Shown here: piece after piece, positions 7,301 to 13,147 of the stretch
How positions within the stretch are numbered: position 1 is the first letter of the stretch
Layout: each line of letters starts with the position of its first letter
Source of the DNA: JACRDV01 sp024860865 [NCBI: Methanobacteriota archaeon]
GTDB lineage: Archaea > JACRDV01
Direction of reading: 5' to 3'
DNA length: 13,478 bases
Assembly (NCBI GenBank): GCA_024860865.1
Contig: JACRDV010000047.1
Span: 1 to 13,478, forward strand
Made by a program: the position numbers and the translations under genes
Notes under the pieces: model-generated
Told to the model about the DNA's origin: nothing
The model's database searches: none
What the model saw: only the letters and a program-made list of their open reading frames with translations

Positions 7301-7379
7301 CAAGGCTAGCTTGAATCCCAGAAACTCCTCCGCCAATGATTAATACAGCGCCAACATAATTCTTGGTCAATGTTCTCAA
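4344..7379 (-). CDS. hdrA: Double HdrA fusion (heterodisulfide reductase subunit A-like, 1011 aa)
   Basis: Two HdrA modules in one chain; ordinary HdrA is about 650 residues. Module 1 has FAD motif GGGVSG (16-21), NDCSMC (Cys60/63), and inserted ferredoxin cysteines 112/115/118/122 and 159/162/165/169. Module 2 starts with the HdrA N-terminal domain (FVCHCG, Cys463/465), then a second FAD motif GAGISG (602-607). Its equivalent of NDCSMC reads NGYSKD (644-649), so those ligands are lost, and it lacks the inserted ferredoxin. The C-terminus carries two [4Fe-4S] motifs (Cys942-952 and 976-986). HdrA is the flavin electron-bifurcating subunit, so two FADs imply an expanded relay. The TTG start (7379) overlaps the upstream TGA stop; its ribosome site is weak, and the next TTG (7367) is an alternative. 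Confidence 0.92.
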   Translation of the reverse strand: MRTLTKNYVGAVLIIGGGVSGIQASLDLAESGLKVYLVEKNPSIGGGMAQLDKTFPTNDCSMCILAPKMVEVARHPNIELITYAEVKEVKGHVGNFRIKIQKNPRYVDEKTCNGCGLCAEKCPVLIPNEFDSNIGAQKVIGLPFPQAVPAVYTIYKDFCIECRSCEFVCDKKAINFQQEPQEIQINVGAIIVSTGHAVFDAAKKSVYKFGIYKNVITSLEFERLLSASGPTQGHVIKFSDGQEPKNIAFIQCVGSRDEKIGNPYCSRVCCMYATKEAIIAKEHNRNLEITIFFMDLRAYGKAFQEYVQRARDEYGINYIRARVSDIQEDTKTNNLIIKYIDTVTSEYKKFEADMVVLSCGLVKQNNAEKLAQILNTELDENGFFKEKDLKTAPMDTAIPGIYICGTAQGPKDIPDSVAQGSGAAARAVIPIAEARGTLIKEKIFPLEKLVTIEEEPRIGVFVCHCGTNIAGVVNIPEVVNHAKSLPNVVYATNTVYACADDAQTQIKKAINDYNLNRVVVASCTPRTHEVLFRGTLKEGGLNPYLFEMANIREHSSWVHTHEPQEATERAKDQLRMAAAKARLLRPQEEKEIPVIPSALVIGAGISGMMAALNIADQGFKVYLVDKKSEPGGLLKEIYKVFPTNGYSKDVLEPIIKKVKEHNNIELLTSSTVKEVVGYIGNFDVKISREDQDILVKVGTIVVATGSQEFKPNGMFGYGKHPNVMTQLELEQKLANHELKNPKNIVMIQCVGAREENGRTYCSRVCCAVALKNAQTIKEMYPNCDVSICYRDIQSFGKKHEEYYEKTQEIGVNFLKYEPEKPPSVNDGKVLVFDNVLRREIELDADYIILSTPLVPTEDAETLSKTLKVPRSPDGFFAEAHAKLRPVEFMSDGIYLCGCAQGPKDITDSVSQACGAASRAIVPMAKGKIKLEALTTFVDIDVCIGCGQCVKICSFNAIKLKEIKPGISKADVEEVICKGCGGCVPTCPTGALSQKGFETIQIRSMVKAFLEE

Positions 7380-8449
7380 CCTGATTTTTTAAGATTCCTT
7401 TGTGCTATTTGAAAGAGTGAACTTATTGGCAAACGGGGTGGGCACACGACATCGCAGGCTCCGCAGTTAGTACATGTTTCAGCTATGTGAAGTAAGCGAA
7501 TTAAATGAACTTGGGACTTATCTAAAGCCTTGCCTTCTTTCTTTAATATGCACAGCTTGCAAATACATAATGGGCAAGCCCTCACGCAAGCGAGACATTT
7601 AGTACATTTAGAGAAAAGCTTTCCATCCCACCAATATTTTAGTTTCTCACTATCGCTTAATTTTAAAAACTGCTCCTCAATTTCGCTTAAGATGTTTTCA
7701 GCTTGTCTTTGGATCTTATTTTTGAATTCATTGATAAAGTTAACAGCATTACCGTTTGGTTCAAATGAATATCCAGTATCTTCAAGTATTTTTTTAATGG
7801 AAGGATTCAAAACTTCAATAAAGAATTGAGAATTCGGCAATTGATAAATGAAAAGATCAGATCCACTCGAGGAAATCTTATCAAAGCAATGTTTGCAATT
7901 TGAACGAACTAGAACTCCTTTTTCTTCGAGTTCCTTAATTGAAAAATTTTTAGATTGGCCATCATCCAGTGTTAAGTGAAGGAATTCCTCATCAATTCGC
8001 TCGGACTTGATGGGTTTTTGTCCAATTATTTCTTCCAGTTTTTTAGCTGTTTTTACATTGATTGTTCCAAAACAGGATAATCCGACTATATAACCATTAA
8101 ATGAGTACCCTTTCTTCTTTAACTCATCAATTGCTTTGATATCGCAGGGCTTGGCAAACATCAAAAAATTTTTTGAATTTTTAATTGGTGTTAAATACAA
8201 ATACTTAGCCAAGTTCCCGTATAGTGATGGATAATAGCAATTAAAGGCAGAGACATTAAACTCAGATAATTTTTTCTCATCTTCAATTAGAATTGGTTTT
8301 ACTTCAAAATGAGACTTCTGTTTTTGAAAAATAACGGCACTATCAACTACTTTACTCTTTAAAGCGCTTTCAGCTAACTTTAAGATGAAATCATACAATT
8401 TTTCAGGGCGATCTAATTTTAGTTTAAGAACCTCTGGCAATAAAGCCAT
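7376..8449 (-). CDS. FrhB/FdhB-like electron-transfer protein with C-terminal ferredoxin domain
   Basis: 357 residues. The first ~260 residues resemble the F420 hydrogenase/formate dehydrogenase beta-subunit type (AKPCDIKAID at 99-108, VGLSCFGT at 122-129, NCKHCFD at 184-190). The C-terminus has a ferredoxin-like domain, CxxCxxCxxxC at Cys282/285/288/292 with extra Cys295/297/300, then Cys326/329/332/336. Such proteins sit next to HdrA in many anaerobes and are thought to bring electrons from F420H2, NADH or formate to HdrA. The ATG at 8449 directly abuts AGGAG with no spacer; the in-frame TTG at 8440 has 9-nt spacing and may be the real start. It ends with TGA used as a stop although UGA is read as Sec two genes upstream. 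The first residue of the next gene overlaps the stop. Confidence 0.8.
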   Translation of the reverse strand: MALLPEVLKLKLDRPEKLYDFILKLAESALKSKVVDSAVIFQKQKSHFEVKPILIEDEKKLSEFNVSAFNCYYPSLYGNLAKYLYLTPIKNSKNFLMFAKPCDIKAIDELKKKGYSFNGYIVGLSCFGTINVKTAKKLEEIIGQKPIKSERIDEEFLHLTLDDGQSKNFSIKELEEKGVLVRSNCKHCFDKISSSGSDLFIYQLPNSQFFIEVLNPSIKKILEDTGYSFEPNGNAVNFINEFKNKIQRQAENILSEIEEQFLKLSDSEKLKYWWDGKLFSKCTKCLACVRACPLCICKLCILKKEGKALDKSQVHLIRLLHIAETCTNCGACDVVCPPRLPISSLFQIAQRNLKKSG

Positions 8450-8474
8450 CTCCTGCTTATGAAGCGAGTCGCAA

Positions 8475-8498
8475 GGAGGACCTTACGGCTTTCCCTCC
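8475..8498 (-). promoter_or_regulatory. Candidate archaeal SECIS element at the end of the Sec mvhD gene
   Basis: Minus-strand RNA from 8498 to 8475. A 5-bp GC-rich lower stem (GGAGG at 8498-8494, CCTCC at 8479-8475) is followed on the 5' side by GAA(A), a short upper stem GCC/GGU, and apical loop GUAA, which contains most of the gene's UAA stop (8485-8483). A GC stem with a 5' GAA internal loop and a ~3-bp upper stem is the archaeal SECIS hallmark. The usual unpaired A on the 3' side is not evident. Weak pairing continues below (TCG/CGA, GAG/CTC). The position, at the 3' end of a gene with two in-frame UGA codons, is where archaeal SECIS elements lie. No separate element was recognised for hdrA. 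Confidence 0.5.
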
Positions 8499-8899
8499 GA
8501 GCTCACCCTCTTTAGAGGATTCTCACCAAGTTTTGAGAGTTTTTCAACTGCAGCATTGGCAGACTTCGCAAATTTGTCAGCATCCGCGGCAGAAAGGAGC
8601 AACACTTCAATCCGTTCGCCTAGGCCGATTGGAGCCAATATCTTTTTTGCAAGATCGACTTTTTGTTCCGCCAAAATGTTTCCATGTTTATAGTCGCAAT
8701 CGCCTTTTGTTCAGCCAATGACTAGAACTCCATCCATACCTTTTGTTAGAGCTCTAGCAATGTGGTTCACGCTTACTCTGCCTGCGCATGGGAATCTTAA
8801 GACTTTGAGCACAGCTGAGTATTGCTTTTTGACAGTACCAGCCAAGTCTGCTGCAGCATAACCTCATTTATAGCAAGCAAAAGCAACCATGTTGAGCAT
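8483..8899 (-). CDS. vhuD: MvhD/VhuD-like selenoprotein with two selenocysteines
   Basis: 138 residues when two in-frame UGA codons are read as Sec. They lie at 8866-8864 (residue 12, CYKUGY) and 8713-8711 (residue 63, IGUTKGDC). Against the Cys paralogue at 3937-4341 these match Cys14 (CSWCGY) and Cys65 (CGCHPGDC); Cys9, Cys38 and Cys68 match Cys11, Cys40 and Cys70, while Ile61 replaces Cys63. Downstream homology (GNILAEQKVDLAKKIL) continues in frame through both UGAs. VhuD, the [2Fe-2S] hydrogenase delta subunit, is a known selenoprotein in methanococci. The start is ATG 8899 (or ATG 8890), 8 nt after the hdrA stop, with an AGGTGA ribosome site overlapping that stop. An ordinary gene caller would report only the last ~63 codons. 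Confidence 0.9.
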
Positions 8900-8907
8900 T
8901 TTCTCAC

Positions 8908-10833
8908 CTATTGTGCCAAAGCATCAATTTGTGCATCAATTTGTGCATCTCTGTAGTATCGCAGAGTTATTGAGCTCGAAGGACAAACACCGGCACAAGA
9001 TCCACAGCCCTTACAAAGAATTTCGTCGACTACTGCCTTTTGGTTTTCAATTCTGATAGCATTGAAGGGGCAAGCATTTGCACAAAGTCCGCAGCCAACA
9101 CAGTTTTCTGTATCTACCAAAGCGCGAATGAGTTCAATTTCGACCTTACCTGCTATTAATGGATGTAAGGCAGTGACAGCAGCTGCTTGAGCTTGTGAAA
9201 CAGCATTAGCAATTGATTTTGGCCCAGCAGCGCACCCGCAGATAGAAACACCATCTATCCGTGTCTTAACTGGAGCCAATGCATAGTGGAACTCTTTAAA
9301 AAAGCCATATGAATCGATTTCAAGTCCAAGCATATTAGAAATTTCTCTTGCGCTCGGGTTCGAAAGCATAGCAGTTGATAGAACAACTAGATCTACTGTA
9401 TCATTGATTAATGTTTGGCGTAAAGTATCTTCGGCGTATATAGTCAGGCTCCTTGTTTCTGGGTCCTCTAGTATCTGGCCTATCTTACCCCGAACGAATT
9501 TAATGCCGAAGTCTTTTGAACGCATGAAGTATTCTTCGTTTAACTTTTCTTCTGCTCTAACATCGATATAGTAGATAGTGAGTTCGATCTCAGGATGATG
9601 TTGCTTGACGAGAGTTGCATTTTTTATTGCTACCATACAGCAAACAGTGGAGCAGTAAGGTTGAGAACGCAGATCTCTTGATCCGACGCACTGTATGAAG
9701 GCTATTTTCTTCACTTTTTTGCCGTCGGAAATCCTTACCAGTTCCCCTTCAGTCGGTCCGTTTGGGCTGAGAAGTCTTTCAAGTTCAAACTCTGTAATCA
9801 CATTGGGATAAGTGCCATATCCATAGTAACTTGGCTTATAAACCTCGAGTCCAGTAGCCACGATAATTGTTCCAATCTCGAGTTCGATCTCTTGTGGTTT
9901 TTGATTGAAGTCAATTGACTTTTTCTCGCAAACAAGTTCGCAACTTCGGCACTCTGTGCAAAATTCCTTTTCAATCGCATAGATTGCTGGAACTGCTTGA
10001 GAGAAAGGTAACCCAATTACCTTCCTTGCCCCTAGATTCGCATCGAATTCGTTTGGAATCAGCACTGGGCATTTCTCTGAACAAAGTCCACAGCCATTGC
10101 AGGTCTTCTCATCGACATACCTTGGGTTTTTCTGGATTTTTATGCGGAAGTTGCCGACATAACCGGTGATCTCTTTTACCTCGGCGTTTGTAATTAACTG
10201 AACATTTGGATGCTTTGACGTCTCCACCATTTTTGGAGCTAGAATTCACATTGCACAATCGTCAGTTGGAAAGATCCTGTCGTATCCTGCCATTCTTCCG
10301 CCTATGCTGGTTTTTTTCTCCACGAGGTAAACTTTGAATCCTCGGTTGGCAATATCGATGGCAGCTGTCATTCCAGCTATTCCTCCGCCGATAATTAGTG
10401 CTGTAGGTGTTACTGGGACTTCCTTTATTGGCACCTCTTCTAAATTTTTGGCCCTAGCGATCCCGGCCTTGACCAAAGAAATTGCTTTATCAGTTGCTTC
10501 CTTCGGTGTCTCTCTGTGCACAAATGAACAATGTTCCCGCAAGTTTACCATTTCAAAGAAATATTGGCTCAACCCAGCGCGCTTGAGAGCATTGCGGAAT
10601 GTTATTTCGTGCATTTTAGGGGTACAAGAAGCAACCACAACTCGATTTAGTCCCTGTTCCTTGATGTCTTTGATAATACCGTCCTGAGAAGGATCTGCGC
10701 ACATAAAGGTCTCACTTCTAGCCACCGTTACACTTGGAATCGATTTAACTGAGTTCATAACTTGCTCGACGTTCACTATACTGCCAATGTTAACTCCTCA
10801 TTTGCAGATGTAAACTCCCACTTTGGGTTCCAT
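8908..10833 (-). CDS. hdrA: HdrA selenoprotein with two selenocysteines
   Basis: 641 residues, the normal HdrA length, when UGA at 10800-10798 (residue 12, ICKUGVN) and 10248-10246 (residue 196, DDCAMUILAPK) are read as Sec. The Cys paralogue at 4344-7379 has CHCG and DCSMC at these sites. Other features are FAD motif GGGIAG (149-154), inserted ferredoxin cysteines from Cys245/248/251/255 onward, and C-terminal CVGCGLCANACP and CKGCGSCAGVCP clusters. HdrA bifurcates electrons at its FAD; HdrA is a known Sec protein in Methanococcales. ATG 10833 follows a strong AGGAGGT (10845-10839) with 5-nt spacing. Reading frame and homology continue through both UGAs, so sequencing error is very unlikely. 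The stop is TAG at 8910-8908. Confidence 0.93.
8921..8949 (-). repeat. 12-bp tandem repeat at the 3' end of Sec hdrA
   Basis: The plus-strand unit gcatcaatttgt occurs at 8921-8932 and 8933-8944, followed by a partial gcatc (8945-8949). In the protein this is a repeated DAQI tetrapeptide just before the C-terminal LAQ. It is in frame (12 bp), lies after the last Fe-S cluster, and looks like recent slippage; no function is implied. Confidence 0.85.
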
Positions 10834-10843
10834 TCTCCACCTC

Positions 10844-11896
10844 CTATTTGCTTGCCTTCTTCTTCGAAGCTGTTTTGTTGAGTTCATCTAAATTGACTTG
10901 ATCTGAGACTTCAATTAAGCCAGCTTTCTTAACTTCGTTGATTAATTCTGCACCCTTTTTAGAGCGTATGACTAAAGTCGACCAACGGTCTGGTGAACCC
11001 ACACTTCCAACTGATACATCAGCTAACTCTGCTGTAAAATCGGTGCACTTATGACAAGCATTTACTACACAGTCCATAAATTCTCTAACTTTTTTCTCAT
11101 GTACTCCTTCCTTTGTAGCGAAAATAAATTTGCCTTTTGTAATATTGGCTTTGATAAGTTTGTCAAAATCAATGTTAAACAAGTTTTTGACCTTAGTTCG
11201 TAATTTTTCATAAACAAAATTTTCATAACAGAATAGACCGATTGTTGTGATATCAATTCCATCGAACTTCTTGAAGAAATTTAACTGCAAATTTCTTGAA
11301 CCGCTAATTTGGCAACCCGTTCCAACCAGTATCATTTTTTTAAGTTTTTGTTCCATGATTGCTTTTCCAAGCACTTTGACCACCGGAGAGTTTGTGTATT
11401 TCGAGCCAGCAGAAGGAAGAAGCTGCTCCAAAGAAGTTGCTACATATGATTTTGGTCGCCAAGGTTCAACCCCATCTTTGCCAGTAACTATGGCTCCATC
11501 TACTAGTTTATTTTGAAGCGCATGAGCCAAAATCGTGGTTACGATACCGCCATCTTGTGAAATGTTCCCAATTTCAGAGCGCGTAGTTCGTGCGGCAGCA
11601 ATTTTAATGAATTTTCCGACCTGCTCACTTTTTGTACCTTCTAAGAAATTTTTCTCGATAGTATCGGTTGGGGTCTTTACCTTTGGGCAATTCTCGTAAC
11701 ACATACCATCGATTTCGCACTGAATTGCACCCACTTTAATTGTGCAATCTTTTACTAAGATTGGGTCATCGTAATTGATATCAATTCTATTACAAAGAGC
11801 AGAGCAGGTTCCACATCTGGAGCAAAGATTTTGGTCAATTATTTTTTTCTTTAACTCTTCATATCCAAGACTTTTTTTCATCAATGGAACTAGCAA
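10844..11896 (-). CDS. Ferredoxin-FrhB protein with an Asp-substituted Fe-S motif
   Basis: 350 residues, paralogous to the protein at 2820-3929. The N-terminal ferredoxin part has one complete set (Cys25/28/31/35) and a second set in which the middle cysteine is Asp: Cys60-x2-Asp63-x2-Cys66-x3-Cys70. FrhB-type body: SQDGGIVTTIL, VGTGCQISGSRNLQ, and ACHKCTDFTAELADVSVG. Expected role: flavin/Fe-S electron exchange with F420 for the Hdr complex. TTG at 11896 immediately follows the upstream stop, with GAGG very close; the in-frame ATG at 11881 (before KKSLGYEEL) is a reasonable alternative start. The stop TAG at 10846-10844 overlaps the ribosome site of the downstream Sec hdrA, suggesting coupled translation. 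Confidence 0.87.
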   Translation of the reverse strand: MLVPLMKKSLGYEELKKKIIDQNLCSRCGTCSALCNRIDINYDDPILVKDCTIKVGAIQCEIDGMCYENCPKVKTPTDTIEKNFLEGTKSEQVGKFIKIAAARTTRSEIGNISQDGGIVTTILAHALQNKLVDGAIVTGKDGVEPWRPKSYVATSLEQLLPSAGSKYTNSPVVKVLGKAIMEQKLKKMILVGTGCQISGSRNLQLNFFKKFDGIDITTIGLFCYENFVYEKLRTKVKNLFNIDFDKLIKANITKGKFIFATKEGVHEKKVREFMDCVVNACHKCTDFTAELADVSVGSVGSPDRWSTLVIRSKKGAELINEVKKAGLIEVSDQVNLDELNKTASKKKASK

Positions 11897-12997
11897 TTAC
11901 CTCAACCCCTCAAAGTGGCTTGAAATAAAGCTGGTTAGATCTTGGACCTTTAAATTAGTATTTTTCATGGCTTCTTCGCTCAAAAGGCAGTTTAAGTGAA
12001 TGTTACACTTTGGACAAGGCACTATCAGGCTTTCGACTTTGGCTTTTCTAGCGTCGTTAATTTTTTGAGTTCTAATCAGCTTTGAATTTTCATCGCAGTT
12101 CATCCAAGCGCTCACACCGCAACACAATGAGTTTTCCCTCCTTCTCATTATTTCAGTGAAGTTAGTTCCTGCTATTGCTTTTATAATTTCTCTTGGAGAA
12201 TCATATACATTCAAGTGCCGGCCAAGTCTGCAAGAGTCATGATAACCAATTTTTATTTCAGATGGCTTAAACCGAAGATTTGGGAAATGTTTCTCTAGAA
12301 ACTCGGATATAAACAAGACTTCAATATTAAAATCAAATTTTTCATAATCAATTTTCAGGGTTCTATAGCATTCTGCGCAAGTCGTTATAATTTTTTTAAC
12401 TCCGCTAGCTTTTATCATTTCAATATTCTGTTTAGCAAGATTTTCAAATATTTGATATTCCCCGCGCCAAAAAGCATCATGACCACAGCATTTTGTTCTT
12501 AAAAGAACAGGTTCAATTCCAAGTTTGTTTAAAATTGAGAGGGCGTCTTGCACAATCTTCTTTCCATCAAAACCAATGTCTTTAAAAAATATATCTAAAT
12601 AAGGCAAACATCCGATAAAATATCCTATATCATTATTTTCGCTAGTTTTGTAACCCGAAGGCAGCCATATTTTCAATCGTGGCCAAATTTTATTTGACAC
12701 CATTATTTTATCTAAAAAATGGAAAAATCCTTTATGAGCGAAACAAAAAGGGTCTTCTTTTAGACCAGCTCGTTCTTCACGAACAGCCTCGGGTAAGTTG
12801 ATCTGCATTGGACAATTGGTATAGCAAGCTGCACAAGTTAAACACTGTTTTAAAAAATCTTTCGATATAGTATAACCTATGCTCGTGCCGTATACTGCTA
12901 TCCTAGGCGAAAATAATTTGAGGTCAGTAAAAAGCGGGCAGTTTCCTGAACAAACTCCGCACTGAGCGCATGTATTTGGGTTATATTTAATTGTCAT
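11897..12997 (-). CDS. hdrD: HdrD-like protein (fused HdrC and HdrB, two CCG domains)
   Basis: 366 residues, first gene of the operon. The N-terminal HdrC-like ferredoxin domain has Cys10/13/16/20 and Cys52/55/58/62. It is followed by two complete CCG cluster motifs (Cx31-39CCx35-36CxxC type): Cys130, Cys170-Cys171, Cys207/210; and Cys256, Cys292-Cys293, Cys328/331. In HdrB/HdrD these bind noncubane [4Fe-4S] clusters that split a disulfide such as CoM-S-S-CoB. Fused forms also occur in non-methanogens, where the substrate may be another thiol or an organic acid (GlcF/LutA relatives share CCG domains). Nothing here proves a CoM/CoB substrate. No membrane segment is seen. ATG 12997 has no clear ribosome site and lies only a few bases after the predicted transcription start, so the mRNA may be nearly leaderless. 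Confidence 0.88.
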   Translation of the reverse strand: MTIKYNPNTCAQCGVCSGNCPLFTDLKLFSPRIAVYGTSIGYTISKDFLKQCLTCAACYTNCPMQINLPEAVREERAGLKEDPFCFAHKGFFHFLDKIMVSNKIWPRLKIWLPSGYKTSENNDIGYFIGCLPYLDIFFKDIGFDGKKIVQDALSILNKLGIEPVLLRTKCCGHDAFWRGEYQIFENLAKQNIEMIKASGVKKIITTCAECYRTLKIDYEKFDFNIEVLFISEFLEKHFPNLRFKPSEIKIGYHDSCRLGRHLNVYDSPREIIKAIAGTNFTEIMRRRENSLCCGVSAWMNCDENSKLIRTQKINDARKAKVESLIVPCPKCNIHLNCLLSEEAMKNTNLKVQDLTSFISSHFEGLR

Positions 12998-13035
12998 GAT
13001 TAATCATTGACAAATCTATTCTAAATATATAAAAA
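12991..13035 (-). promoter_or_regulatory. Promoter and inverted-repeat operator candidate of the Hdr operon
   Basis: On the minus strand a TATA-like TTTTTATATATTTA (13035-13022) sits about 25-30 bases before the start codon at 12997, so transcription would begin near 13000-13010. Across that site lies a near-perfect dyad: outer arms TTGTCA (12991-12996) and TGACAA (13008-13013) around a 12-bp palindrome ATGATTAATCAT (12996-13007). A protein bound here would cover both transcription start and start codon, a repressor-type position. The regulator is unknown. Confidence 0.55.
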
Positions 13036-13147
13036 TGTTTTTGCGACTATTTAGTATATTTGGAGGGATTCTGAGCCTTTATATTTTGTTTATATTATGT
13101 CTACTATGGTTCTGTTGCATTTTCGGGACTTGAAAAATAATTTTTTC

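Noticed and set aside
8926-8949. CRISPR-like repeat at the end of hdrA
   Set aside because: Only two and a bit copies of a 12-bp unit with no spacers; an in-frame coding microsatellite.
10246-10833. Frameshift, sequencing error or pseudogene as explanation for the broken hdrA
   Set aside because: Frame and homology continue through both UGA codons without indels, both fall at cysteine positions of the paralogue, and the next gene has the same pattern twice. Four independent errors all at Cys sites are implausible.
8483-10833. UGA read as tryptophan (alternative code)
   Set aside because: All four UGA codons align to Cys, not Trp; tryptophans in neighbouring genes are TGG, and UGA serves as a normal stop at 7378-7376 and 13150-13148.
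10795-10835. Second SECIS candidate at the hdrA start (GAA, CCC/GGG, A around the ATG)
   Set aside because: The apical part fits the archaeal pattern, but there is no GC-rich lower stem and it overlaps the ribosome site and start codon; probably chance.
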